A DNA stretch of 12,270 bases. It comes from Gammaproteobacteria bacterium. Its GTDB lineage: Bacteria; Pseudomonadota; Gammaproteobacteria; S012-40. The position numbers and the translations under genes were made by a program. Location: the NCBI GenBank assembly GCA_029879945.1, contig JAOUPJ010000084.1, positions 1-12,270 of the forward strand, given 5' to 3'. Every line of letters begins with the position of its first letter. Positions within the stretch are counted from its first letter, which is position 1. Positions 1 through 6,775 of this stretch are shown one piece after another. The notes beneath the pieces were generated by a model. It made no database searches and was not told the DNA's origin. It was given only the letters and a program-made list of their open reading frames with translations.

Positions 1-243
1 CTCGATGGAGGCCTGCCCCACCGGTTTGCGGGTCGAGGAGCCATTGAAAATGACATCCGCCATGGAATCACCACGCAGGTGCTTGGCAGAGCTTTCACCC
101 ATCACCCAGCGTACGGCATCGATAATGTTGGATTTGCCACTTCCATTGGGGCCAACAACACCAACAATATTGCTTGTTAAATGAACAGTAGTAGGATCAA
201 CGAAGGACTTAAAGCCTGCGAGCTTAATTTTATCTAAACGCAT
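1..243 (-). CDS. smc: Chromosome segregation protein SMC, N-terminal fragment
   Basis: Partial gene: the first 81 codons, reading leftwards off the window edge. SMC is a dimeric ATPase that, with ScpA and ScpB, compacts and separates the chromosome. The fragment opens with the typical start MRLDKIKLAGFKSF and carries the Walker A P-loop GPNGSGKSN at residues 31-39, followed by IIDAVRWVMGE, the usual sequence after the P-loop in SMC heads. Full-length SMC is about 1,150-1,200 residues, so over 90 percent lies outside the window: the coiled coils, the hinge and the C-terminal head with signature and Walker B motifs. The start at 243 is the natural family start. It is divergent from queF across 134 bases. 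MukB does not share this N-terminus and RecN differs after the P-loop, so the assignment is firm. Confidence 0.96.
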   Translation of the reverse strand, partial: MRLDKIKLAGFKSFVDPTTVHLTSNIVGVVGPNGSGKSNIIDAVRWVMGESSAKHLRGDSMADVIFNGSSTRKPVGQASIE

Positions 244-342
244 GATGTTTCAGTACCGATTTAATAGACCAAAGAAACCCACGAATAGGATTCCTAATGT
301 TTTCAGTAACTTCCAAGCCTATCTTGATATGGAGGAATACGC

Positions 343-348
343 TACAAT
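343..348 (+). promoter_or_regulatory. Possible -10 element upstream of queF
   Basis: TACAAT (5 of 6 matches to the sigma70 -10 consensus) lies 29 bases upstream of the queF start. No convincing -35 sits at 16-18 bases: the nearest good hexamer, TTGATA at 324-329, is only 13 bases away. The rest of the smc-queF gap (244-377) holds an 11-base palindrome, TAGGATTCCTA, at 286-296 and nothing else I can name. I saw no preQ1 riboswitch-like structure. Confidence 0.3.
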
Positions 349-377
349 TGCGCTTAAGGTAACACAGAGAGCAAAAG

Positions 378-767
378 ATGCCTAGCCAACCGAGTAAAAT
401 ATTAGAGACTTTTCCCAACCCGCAAACGGATAGAGATTATACAATTCGCATCCGAATCCCTGAATTTACTTGCCTTTGTCCCAAGACCGGGCAACCCGAT
501 TTCGCGACCATTTTTATCGACTATATTGCAGATAAAGAGTGCGTGGAACTCAAGTCACTCAAGATGTATATCTGGTCATTCAGAGATGAAGGGGCATTCC
601 ATGAGGCCGTGACCAATCAAATGCTTTCCGATTTGGTCAAAGCCTGCTCGCCGCGTTTTATGCGTATCCGTTCTGAGTTCAATGTACGCGGCGGTGTTTA
701 CACCGACGTAGTGGTGGAACATCGCGCCCCTGGCTGGGAGCCTCCGCCCCCGGTCGTGCTGCCCTAA
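378..767 (+). CDS. queF: NADPH-dependent 7-cyano-7-deazaguanine reductase QueF (short form)
   Basis: Cytosolic enzyme of queuosine biosynthesis that reduces the nitrile of preQ0 to the primary amine of preQ1 with NADPH. At 129 residues it is the short, unimodular type (as in Bacillus subtilis YkvM), not the roughly 280-residue two-module form of Escherichia coli. The catalytic Cys34 sits in the LCPKTGQPDF motif with the acid Asp41 seven residues later. The QueF motif ELKSLKMYIWSFRDE follows at residues 57-71, then His75-Glu76, matching the substrate-binding His-Glu pair of the family. All active-site residues I can identify are present. The C-terminus ends in a short proline-rich tail (EPPPPVVLP). 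It heads a compact run with the FGGY kinase 6 bases downstream. The upstream purine-rich sequence is only a weak ribosome binding site. Confidence 0.96.
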   Translation: MPSQPSKILETFPNPQTDRDYTIRIRIPEFTCLCPKTGQPDFATIFIDYIADKECVELKSLKMYIWSFRDEGAFHEAVTNQMLSDLVKACSPRFMRIRSEFNVRGGVYTDVVVEHRAPGWEPPPPVVLP

Positions 768-773
768 GGTTAA

Positions 774-2054
774 ATGACGGACCTCTATCTCGGAATCGAC
801 TTCGGCACCAGCGGATGTCGTGCAGTGATTATTGATGACGCGTGCCGCGTTCAGGCCAGTATCAAAACGAGCCTTCCAGCACCGGAGAAGTCCGCAGCGG
901 GAAGAATCCAGCAAGACCCTGCACACTGGCTTTCTGCACTGCAAAAAGTGTTAGACGCCTTAGGAAAGCAAATCGACTTTTCTCAAATTCGTGCCCTCTC
1001 AATCGATGGCACCTCGGGTACCGTGCTGGTCGTGGACGAGAAAGGCAATCCTCTGGCCCCTGCGCTAATGTACAACGACAGCTCCTGCCTGGACGAAGCA
1101 ACGCGAATCAAGTCTATTGCACCCAAAGATTCGCCCGCCAATGGTGCCAGTTCCGGACTGGCGAAGGCCATGTATCTACTGAATGAATTTCCTCATGCCC
1201 ACCACCTGGTCCATCAGGCAGACTGGCTTGCCGGCCAACTCCATGGACACTTTAACCTAAGCGACGAGAACAATGCGCTGAAGACGGGATATGAACCTGA
1301 TCAGGAGTCATGGCCTTTATGGTTCAATGAGTTAGATATTAATATTAACAAATTACCTAAGGTATTCGCTGCAGGAACAGGGCTTGAAAATATTGCTAGC
1401 CCAGCGATCCAGCGCTTTGGATTTTCCCCCACTTGCCGAGTTGTCGCGGGCACTACCGACAGTATCGCTGCCTTTATATCCACCGGCGCCAGTCACCCTG
1501 GCGAAGCCGTTTCTTCATTGGGAAGCACACTGGCGATTAAGATGTTGTCAGAGCAAGCGATCTATTCCTCCGAATACGGAATCTACAGCCATAAACTTTT
1601 CGGTCAATGGCTGGTGGGAGGCGCTTCAAACTGTGGCGGCAAGGTGTTCCTGAATTGGTTTACAGAACAAGAGATGCGGGAATTGGAAGATAGACTCGAT
1701 CCCGCGCGGCTTACGGGGCTTCATTACTATCCACTGGCAACCAAGGGGGAGCGCTTTCCCCGAAATGATCCGCAAATGCAGGCGCTGATCGAACCGATAC
1801 CCGAAGATCGGGTCGAATTCTTTCAGGCACTCCTGGAAGGCGTAGCCTACGTGGAAAAAGAGGCCTATGAAAAACTTGCCGGCCTGGGAGTCTCCTATCC
1901 AAATCGTGTTATAACGGTGGGGGGTGGCGCCAAGAATGAAGCCTGGAGAAAGATAAGGCAGGCAATACTAGGTGTGCAGGTCGAAAACCAACAAGAGACC
2001 GATGCGGCATTGGGCTGTGCCCTGTTGGCAAAAAGGTCGGTAACAGGAAGTTAA
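774..2054 (+). CDS. FGGY-family carbohydrate kinase, D-ribulose kinase-like
   Basis: Cytosolic ATP-dependent sugar kinase of 426 residues. The N-terminal ATPase motif GIDFGTSGCRAVIID (residues 7-21) carries Asp9, and the second lobe begins around VVAGTTDSIAAF (223-234) with the likely catalytic base Asp229. SLGSTLAIK (248-256), VGGASNCGGK (281-290) and the ATP-binding VGGGAKNEAW (382-391) follow, closed by ETDAALGCALLA (408-419). At 426 residues it is shorter than xylulokinase or glycerol kinase (about 490-500), and the GASNCGG and GTSGCRAVIID features resemble the cyanobacterial/plant D-ribulose kinase group (SePSK, Arabidopsis XK-1). Substrate is therefore probably D-ribulose, but this is inferred from family resemblance. 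The AAGG of its ribosome binding site (766-769) overlaps the queF stop codon, indicating coupled translation. No pentose transporter or isomerase is nearby. Confidence 0.88.
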   Translation: MTDLYLGIDFGTSGCRAVIIDDACRVQASIKTSLPAPEKSAAGRIQQDPAHWLSALQKVLDALGKQIDFSQIRALSIDGTSGTVLVVDEKGNPLAPALMYNDSSCLDEATRIKSIAPKDSPANGASSGLAKAMYLLNEFPHAHHLVHQADWLAGQLHGHFNLSDENNALKTGYEPDQESWPLWFNELDININKLPKVFAAGTGLENIASPAIQRFGFSPTCRVVAGTTDSIAAFISTGASHPGEAVSSLGSTLAIKMLSEQAIYSSEYGIYSHKLFGQWLVGGASNCGGKVFLNWFTEQEMRELEDRLDPARLTGLHYYPLATKGERFPRNDPQMQALIEPIPEDRVEFFQALLEGVAYVEKEAYEKLAGLGVSYPNRVITVGGGAKNEAWRKIRQAILGVQVENQQETDAALGCALLAKRSVTGS

Positions 2055-2059
2055 ACAGT

Positions 2060-2806
2060 ATGAAACGTTCCAACAATCCCTTCACCGGTGCCCTGTATGT
2101 GTTACGCGGCATGCAATTGATTAAGCGTCCCGGGCTTCGTCGTTTTATAGTCTTGCCGCTGGCAATCAATATCGCCCTCTTTATTTCTTTAGGCGTGTTG
2201 AGTTTCAGCTTTCTAAACGATTACATTGGACGCGCGATGGAGGCTGTGCCCGAGTGGCTGCAATGGATCGAACTGCTGGTCTATTTTGCACTGGCTGCCG
2301 GTTTCATTATGCTCGTATTTTTTAGCTTCACCCTGCTGGCCAACCTCGTCAGCTCCCCATTCAACGGTCCACTGGCTGAAGCGGTGGAAAAGATCACTGT
2401 CACCACCTCTAGCGAAACGCCAGAATTGCCCTGGCACGAGTCCTTTAAAACGCTGCCTGGCGTATTAAAGGAAGAGTTTATTAAGCTGCGCTACTCACTC
2501 TTGTGGACGATTCCCTTCGTCGCCCTGCTCTTCATACCCGGAGTCAACTTCATCGGCTCCGCGCTGTGGCTGTGTTTCAGCGCCTGGATGCTGGCCTTGC
2601 AATACATGGATTATCCCTTTTCAAATCATGATAGTAGATTCGATAATTCAAGGAAAGAATTAAGAAAGCGAATCGGCCTCACCATGGGATTCGGCTTTGC
2701 GGTTCTGCTGGTTACGATGATTCCCCTGCTCAATTTGATTATCGTACCCAGTGCAGTGGCGGGTGCCAGCCTGATGTATGTGGAACAGTTTTCAGAGGAG
2801 AGTTAG
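2060..2806 (+). CDS. cysZ: Sulfate transporter CysZ
   Basis: Inner-membrane sulfate importer supplying the cysteine assimilation pathway; 248 residues against about 253 in Escherichia coli. Hydrophobic stretches lie at about residues 29-51, 69-97, 147-180 (probably re-entrant or paired) and 209-236. The family hallmarks are clear: NLVSSPFNGPLAEAVE (95-110), LQYMDYPFSNH (180-190) and the C-terminal NLIIVPSAVAGASLMY (225-240). The N-terminus NPFTGALYVLRGMQLI is also typical. An AGGA ribosome binding site at 2045-2048 lies within the end of the kinase gene, and the start is 5 bases after that gene's stop, so it is probably the third gene of the queF transcript. Its stop is only 4 bases from the end of the convergent HD-GYP gene. 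No cysK or zipA, frequent cysZ neighbours in enterobacteria, are visible. Confidence 0.95.
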   Translation: MKRSNNPFTGALYVLRGMQLIKRPGLRRFIVLPLAINIALFISLGVLSFSFLNDYIGRAMEAVPEWLQWIELLVYFALAAGFIMLVFFSFTLLANLVSSPFNGPLAEAVEKITVTTSSETPELPWHESFKTLPGVLKEEFIKLRYSLLWTIPFVALLFIPGVNFIGSALWLCFSAWMLALQYMDYPFSNHDSRFDNSRKELRKRIGLTMGFGFAVLLVTMIPLLNLIIVPSAVAGASLMYVEQFSEES

Positions 2807-2810
2807 CGGG

Positions 2811-3953
2811 CTAGACGGTGTAGTCCCACAACAGACTGAGGTCTTTTTTGTAGGAACTGAGCGGTGGGCACAAACCCAATACCGCAAAGCGACGATCGGC
2901 ACAATTTCGCACCAGGGGCTTACGCATTTTTAGTCCTTGCGAGCTGAGCAGGGATTTGACCTTGGGACGCATACTATTACTTCCCCGCCTGGTCACCAGG
3001 GCTGTCTCCCCGTTTTTCAGACGCACATAGGTACCCGGTGGATAGATTCCCAATTCCTTAATGAAGATGGCTCCGATCTTTTCATCGATAACCTTGCCAC
3101 GGGTCTGAAACAGGTGCTTGAGGGCCATGGTAGGGGTTAAGCCCTTTCGGTAGGAACGGGGTGAAATCATGGCATGATATCGGTCTGCCATGGCCACGAT
3201 TCTGGCCTCCTTGATAAACTGAGGGCCGCGAATTCGACGAGGGTAACCTCTCCCGTCCTGTTGCTCATGGTGTTGTGCAACGATTTCCAACCACAGTTTA
3301 TTTGTGATGCCGGCCCGCTTAAGCAGTCTCACACTGCGCAGCGGATGCTTTTCCACTTCGATCTTTTGCTCATCACTGAGTCGATCGGTCTGGCCGTGCA
3401 GAACCTCTTGTAGCTCATACATACCCACGTTGGAAGTGAGCGTGGCGGCCATAATACAAATAAGTCGATCGGTGGGGATATTGATTCGTTTTCCAATGAT
3501 ATAGACCAGCACAGCAGAATGCAGGGGATGCACTACCGTGTATCGGTTTTGCTCATCGGTATGTATCGCACCTAACACGGCATCGATATCGTATTCACAC
3601 AGGTCTATCAATTCATCGACCAGATCCAGATAACGATTGGTCAGATTCACATTATCATTCTTGGAGAGTAGAAAGGTCTCTTTGAGCAGAAACTCCAGCT
3701 CATGTTCTACTCTTTCGATTCGTACGAACGGACTCAATACATCGTGGACGCGCTGTTTGCTCGCATCAATAGGCTTGTCTTCCTCAAACTCATAGCGATA
3801 TGCACCAATCTCCACAAGTTTTTTCAGCTGTTTTTTACTATGCAGCTGCATCCCTTGCTTTAGCAGCAATCGATCACTCTCATCGAAGATATCCCACTCC
3901 ACGGGCTTGGAGGGATCGATATCTTTATAGCCGAGATTAACACGAGTTTTCAT
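2811..3953 (-). CDS. HD-GYP-type protein with degenerate HD dyad
   Basis: A 380-residue protein resembling cyclic-di-GMP phosphodiesterases of the HD-GYP class. The N-terminal part (about 1-60) contains LLKQGMQLHSKKQLKKLVEIGA, similar to N-terminal modules of other HD-GYP proteins (here not split further). The HD-GYP core spans about 140-305: His145-Ser146, His203-Pro204, the intact HHEQQDGRGYP at 228-238, and ADRYHAMISPRSYR at 256-269 with Asp257. Where active members have LLHDIGK, this protein reads LTSNVGM (172-178), so the His-Asp metal ligands are Ser174-Asn175. I infer that it is catalytically impaired or acts as a c-di-GMP-binding effector. The C-terminal GTYVRLKNGETALVTRRG (307-324) is the usual tail of such proteins. 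There is no signal peptide or membrane segment, so it is cytosolic. No Shine-Dalgarno sequence is visible before the ATG at 3953. Confidence 0.85.
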   Translation of the reverse strand: MKTRVNLGYKDIDPSKPVEWDIFDESDRLLLKQGMQLHSKKQLKKLVEIGAYRYEFEEDKPIDASKQRVHDVLSPFVRIERVEHELEFLLKETFLLSKNDNVNLTNRYLDLVDELIDLCEYDIDAVLGAIHTDEQNRYTVVHPLHSAVLVYIIGKRINIPTDRLICIMAATLTSNVGMYELQEVLHGQTDRLSDEQKIEVEKHPLRSVRLLKRAGITNKLWLEIVAQHHEQQDGRGYPRRIRGPQFIKEARIVAMADRYHAMISPRSYRKGLTPTMALKHLFQTRGKVIDEKIGAIFIKELGIYPPGTYVRLKNGETALVTRRGSNSMRPKVKSLLSSQGLKMRKPLVRNCADRRFAVLGLCPPLSSYKKDLSLLWDYTV

Positions 3954-3970
3954 AAATTATTGATTTACTG

Positions 3971-4001
3971 ACAATACTCTAAACACACTAGTATGTATCA
4001 A
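3971..4001 (-). promoter_or_regulatory. Possible promoter with long spacer and internal dyad, upstream of the HD-GYP gene
   Basis: On the minus strand, TTGATA (3996-4001) and TATTGT (3971-3976) are separated by 19 bases. The spacer contains a near-perfect dyad, ACA-C-ACTAGT-A-TGT at 3983-3996 (12 of 14 positions symmetric). A start about 7 bases after the -10 would leave a leader of only about 10 bases. A long spacer with a dyad recalls MerR-type promoters, but no MerR gene is in the window. The rest of the gap (4002-4108) is AT-rich, with a 13-base palindrome AACTTTAAAAGTT at 4065-4077 and nothing else recognisable. Confidence 0.35.
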
Positions 4002-4090
4002 GTTATTCTTCGACCAAGTACTGAAATTTCTTTAGGAAATAGAGGGTTATAAGGTAAGTCTTTGAACTTTAAAAGTTTTCTTAGGACGAA

Positions 4091-4107
4091 TTAAGAAATA
4101 ATCTTAA
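4091..4107 (-). repeat. AT-rich inverted repeat just after the aminotransferase stop
   Basis: TTAAGA and TCTTAA form a perfect 6-base inverted repeat around a 5-base loop, one base beyond the stop codon of the aminotransferase gene. It could act as a weak end-of-transcript hairpin, but it is nearly all A-T and no T-run follows it, so it does not qualify as a standard intrinsic terminator. Confidence 0.25.
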
Positions 4108-4108
4108 C

Positions 4109-5275
4109 TTATTGATTATTATTGATATATCTTTCTATTCTGGTAACAGCCTGCTTCAGCCTCTCTATGCTATTGGTAAAGGTGAAACGCAGATGGGTGG
4201 AACTTTGATGGCTACCGAAATCCAGCCCTGGTGTCACGGCCACATGGACCGATTCCAATAAACAATTGGCAAGCTCAAAGCTATCCGGGGAAAACTTTTC
4301 ACAGTTTGCGTACACATAGAAAGCGCCATCAGGGCTGGATGGAATGGAAAAGCCCAGTTCACGTAGCGCGGGAATCAAATATTCGCTTCTTTCTTTAAAA
4401 ATCGCTTTGCGTCGATCCAGTTCCTCAATCGTTTGCGAACTAAACGCCTCGAGGGCGGCGTATTGGGAAACGGTGGGGGGAGCGAGAAAAACATTTTGAG
4501 CGAGCTTGTCTATTTGGGGGACGAGATCCGCGGGCGCAACGAGCCAGCCGATGCGCCAGCCTGTCATGCCAAAGTATTTTGAGAAACTGTTAATGACAAA
4601 GACATTGTCGGAAAGCGTAGCGGCCGACTTCTGTCTACGCTCAAACTCCAAGCCATGATAGATCTCATCGACAATCACGTAGGCCTCGCGCTGCTCGGCA
4701 AAGGCGCAGATGCGCGCTAGTTCCCTGCTTTGAATCACGGTGCCGGTGGGATTGGCCGGGCTGGCAATCATCACCGCACGGGTCTGCGGCGTCCATACGG
4801 CCTGTATCTGCTCCAGGGTAGGCTGATAGTGATTTTGGGCGTCTGTGTTGACTGGAACCGGCATCCCCCCCGCCAATCTCACAAAGTGACGATTGCAGGG
4901 GTAGCCTGGATCGGTGACGAGGACCTCCGAATCAGGCTCTAAAATCAAGGAGGTAATGAGCTGCAAGGCACCGGACGAACCGGGGGTTACGACAATGCGC
5001 TCCGCTGGGATGTCTTGCGTGTACTGATCGGCGTAATAGTTTGAAATGGCCTGGCGTAATTCAGGGAGGCCAATAGCAGGTGTGTAATGGGTTTTTCCTT
5101 CTCTGAGGGCTACGATTCCGGCCTCAGTAACCGCGTCAGGCGTGCTAAATTCTGGCTCCCCCACTTCCATGTGTATAACGTCGTGGCCTTGTGCCTCCAG
5201 CTCTTTGGCTCTGGCAAGGATGGCCATGACATGAAAGGGTTGGATCTCATCAATTTTTGAGGCGTAGCGGTTCAC
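4109..5275 (-). CDS. Class I/II PLP-dependent aminotransferase
   Basis: Cytosolic pyridoxal-phosphate enzyme of 388 residues, fold type I, in the AspC/AlaA-like subgroup that uses aspartate, aromatic or alanine-type amino acids. Key residues can be placed: the GSSGALQL phosphate-binding region at 99-106, Asn175 in SPANPTG, Asp203 and Tyr206 in IVDEIYHG, the Schiff-base Lys233 in NSFSKYFGMTGWRIGW, Arg241, and the carboxylate-binding Arg363 in HLRFTFTN. The N-terminal MEVGEPEFSTPDAV (36-49) and HYTPAIGLPELR (63-74) are typical of this group. Length is normal. The start is GTG at 5275: the next in-frame ATG is at codon 17, inside the conserved N-terminal helix, and no convincing Shine-Dalgarno sequence precedes the GTG. 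The substrate cannot be read from the sequence. It lies downstream of the barrel genes but 69 bases away, so co-transcription is uncertain. Confidence 0.92.
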   Translation of the reverse strand: MNRYASKIDEIQPFHVMAILARAKELEAQGHDVIHMEVGEPEFSTPDAVTEAGIVALREGKTHYTPAIGLPELRQAISNYYADQYTQDIPAERIVVTPGSSGALQLITSLILEPDSEVLVTDPGYPCNRHFVRLAGGMPVPVNTDAQNHYQPTLEQIQAVWTPQTRAVMIASPANPTGTVIQSRELARICAFAEQREAYVIVDEIYHGLEFERRQKSAATLSDNVFVINSFSKYFGMTGWRIGWLVAPADLVPQIDKLAQNVFLAPPTVSQYAALEAFSSQTIEELDRRKAIFKERSEYLIPALRELGFSIPSSPDGAFYVYANCEKFSPDSFELANCLLESVHVAVTPGLDFGSHQSSTHLRFTFTNSIERLKQAVTRIERYINNNQ

Positions 5276-5344
5276 AACACGAAGACTGGCAATTACACGA
5301 AGCGCTACAATGCATCAATTCTCAGGGTATGGCAAGGCTATTTA

Positions 5345-5983
5345 CTAGAAGATTACGCCAATATCCATTTGGATAACTGATCCAGAGGGGTAGTACTTCA
5401 AGATGTTTTCGTAGTCTTCCACCTTTTGTTTATTGTCTCCCGAGGCATATTGAGATGCGCTCGTGATAATCTCGCCACTGTAGGGGATGTTGATCGTAAA
5501 CCAGTCCACAACAAAGGTGTATCGCGTGCCAAACTGCCACTGATTTCCCAACCCAAAACGAACAAAATTCGATGTAAATTTTGATGCCGTTTCGGTGTAG
5601 TTGCTGACCACCAGATCAAAAAGATCGGTGGGCAATAGCGCTTCGGTCGTACGCTGCCCTAGACCAAATTTGAGATTGAAGCTGTTGCCAAAAAATCGCC
5701 TCGCCTGCACGGCAATATGCTTTTCTTTTATTTCCCCCAGTTGAAAGGAGAAAATTTTAATCGCCTTATTGGCATTCGTATAGTCCAGAGCAAAAAGCCA
5801 GTTTCCACTGGTATACAGATTCGCATTAGCGCCCCAGGCTTTAACGAAAGGAACATGAATGAAGGCATAGGAGAAATTCACCCCTACCGTGGCATTTTCA
5901 CGCATCTCTCGGGAGCTAGGCTCTGACGCCCATGTGTGTAGGGAACAACATAATAACAACGAGGAGAGCAGCAGACGCATCAT
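5345..5983 (-). CDS. Predicted outer-membrane beta-barrel protein A (unknown function)
   Basis: I do not recognise the family. The 212-residue product starts with a clear signal peptide (MMRLLLSSLLLCCSLHTWAS, cleavage near residue 19-20). The mature part alternates polar and hydrophobic residues in short amphipathic strands such as WLFALDYT, HIAVQARRF and FNLKFGLGQ, broken by polar turns. It ends in IQMDIGVIF, with the C-terminal phenylalanine recognised by the BAM assembly machinery. At about 190 mature residues it would form a small barrel of perhaps 8-10 strands. The start has two tandem ATGs (5983 and 5980), preceded by GGTGA. It lies 51 bases downstream of a second barrel gene of similar size, with a terminator-like hairpin between. 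The two products do not look like close duplicates. Confidence 0.72.
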   Translation of the reverse strand: MMRLLLSSLLLCCSLHTWASEPSSREMRENATVGVNFSYAFIHVPFVKAWGANANLYTSGNWLFALDYTNANKAIKIFSFQLGEIKEKHIAVQARRFFGNSFNLKFGLGQRTTEALLPTDLFDLVVSNYTETASKFTSNFVRFGLGNQWQFGTRYTFVVDWFTINIPYSGEIITSASQYASGDNKQKVEDYENILKYYPSGSVIQMDIGVIF

Positions 5984-6000
5984 TTTTCACCAATAAATAG

Positions 6001-6028
6001 AAACAAAACTGTTCTAAGTGTAGAACAG
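6001..6028 (-). terminator. Intrinsic terminator or attenuator between the two barrel genes
   Basis: Reading the minus strand, CTGTTCTA (6028-6021), a 4-base loop CACT, and TAGAACAG (6016-6009) form a perfect 8-base-pair stem, followed at once by TTTTGTTT (6008-6001). The hairpin starts 6 bases after the stop of barrel gene B and ends 17 bases before the start of barrel gene A. The stem has only three G-C pairs, so termination may be partial, letting gene A be read at a lower level from the gene B promoter. Confidence 0.7.
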
Positions 6029-6034
6029 AAAAGT

Positions 6035-6583
6035 CTAAAAGGTGTACCCAATGTTAAGACGTAAAAACACACCGGTAGGATCCACATAGGTGTATTTATC
6101 TTGCTTAGAAACAGGGTCTTGTGCATAGGTAAAGAAGGTAAGAAAACCTACCTGACTGATCAGGCTGACAGTATTCCACTTGGTTAGTTTGTAGCCAAAA
6201 TACGGCCCCATTCCCATCTGGTTAGCAAAACGATTCGGTTGTCCTTCTTTTCCGTTATTGGCTTTTACATTGTTAAATTCAAGACCAATCTGTGTTCCCT
6301 TACCAAAAGACCCAACTGGATAGATGGTTAACTGAAGGCCATATTCCGTGATACTCATATTCTCTTCGGTGACGTCATCGGTAATTGAGCCTGAACCGAA
6401 AATCCCCGCGATACTCACATAATCAGATAGGGCAAGCTCGCCTATAAACTCATGGACGCTAAAATAGTTAAATGTAAGGGGTGAATAGGAGATAGTGACT
6501 CTAGAGTTATCTTGTTCATTGCCTGCGCTTAGCGCCACTCCGCTCATTAGCACCATTAGGGCAAAAGCCATTACCCTCAACAT
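6035..6583 (-). CDS. Predicted outer-membrane beta-barrel protein B (unknown function)
   Basis: Family not recognised. The chosen start at 6583 gives 182 residues beginning with signal peptide MLRVMAFALMVLMSGVALSA, cleavage near residue 20. An open frame extends upstream to an ATG at 6628, but that start overlaps the best -10 element (6625-6630) and would put 15 polar residues before the signal peptide. A strong GGGAGG (6588-6593) sits 4 bases before 6583. The mature chain has barrel-type alternating strands, for example RVTISYSPLTFNYF, TEYGLQLTIYPVG and TQIGLEFNNV. Its YFGYKLTKWNTVSLISQVGF resembles wall strands of small OmpW/OmpA-like barrels. It ends LNIGYTF with the terminal phenylalanine of outer-membrane proteins. 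It is divergent from the PhnD-like/kinase pair across 212 bases, so shared control is plausible but not shown. Confidence 0.74.
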   Translation of the reverse strand: MLRVMAFALMVLMSGVALSAGNEQDNSRVTISYSPLTFNYFSVHEFIGELALSDYVSIAGIFGSGSITDDVTEENMSITEYGLQLTIYPVGSFGKGTQIGLEFNNVKANNGKEGQPNRFANQMGMGPYFGYKLTKWNTVSLISQVGFLTFFTYAQDPVSKQDKYTYVDPTGVFLRLNIGYTF

Positions 6584-6624
6584 ACTGCCTCCCTCTTCCT
6601 GTATGTTCTTTAAATAATCAACGA

Positions 6625-6653
6625 ACAATACGCAGAAATTAGGGTTAGGTCAA
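6625..6653 (-). promoter_or_regulatory. Sigma70-type promoter of barrel gene B
   Basis: On the minus strand TTGACC (6648-6653, 5 of 6 matches) and TATTGT (6625-6630, 4 of 6) are separated by exactly 17 bases. Transcription would begin near 6617, giving a leader of about 34 bases that contains the GGGAGG ribosome binding site. This supports translation from 6583 and not from 6628. Confidence 0.6.
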
Positions 6654-6726
6654 CTCACTTTGTTGTATACGGTCGCTCCAGGAAACCGCCACGTTACCCC
6701 CCTTTGTTAAGAATCGTAAGCAGATA

Positions 6727-6741
6727 CCGATATCCTATCGG
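6727..6741. promoter_or_regulatory. Inverted repeat, possible operator upstream of the sensor pair
   Basis: CCGATA and TATCGG form a perfect 6-base inverted repeat around TCC. A second overlapping dyad, TATCC (6731-6735) and GGATA (6741-6745), shares the same bases, and GATA recurs on both flanks. It ends 6 bases upstream of the candidate -35 of the PhnD-like gene, where an activator would bind. It does not look like a terminator because no T-run follows on either strand. Confidence 0.4.
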
Positions 6742-6747
6742 GATACA

Positions 6748-6775
6748 TTGAGACATATCAAAACCCCCATCAAAT
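6748..6775 (+). promoter_or_regulatory. Candidate promoter of the PhnD-like/hybrid kinase genes
   Basis: TTGAGA (6748-6753, 5 of 6 matches) and TCAAAT (6770-6775, 4 of 6) are 16 bases apart. A start near 6782 would place the AGGA ribosome binding site (6785-6788) almost at the 5' end of the message. The weak -10 would fit a promoter that depends on an activator. Confidence 0.42.

Noticed and set aside
244..377. preQ1 riboswitch ahead of queF
   Set aside because: I found no compact hairpin with the A-rich tail expected of a preQ1 aptamer, only a -10-like hexamer and a short palindrome.
576..944. Long minus-strand frame opposite queF and the kinase start
   Set aside because: Spans two well-identified genes on the other strand and shows no recognisable motif or ribosome binding site; treated as a shadow.
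6584..6628. Upstream ATG at 6628 as the start of barrel gene B
   Set aside because: It overlaps the predicted -10 hexamer, lacks a ribosome binding site, and would put 15 polar residues before the signal peptide; the ATG at 6583 has a GGGAGG and a clean signal sequence.
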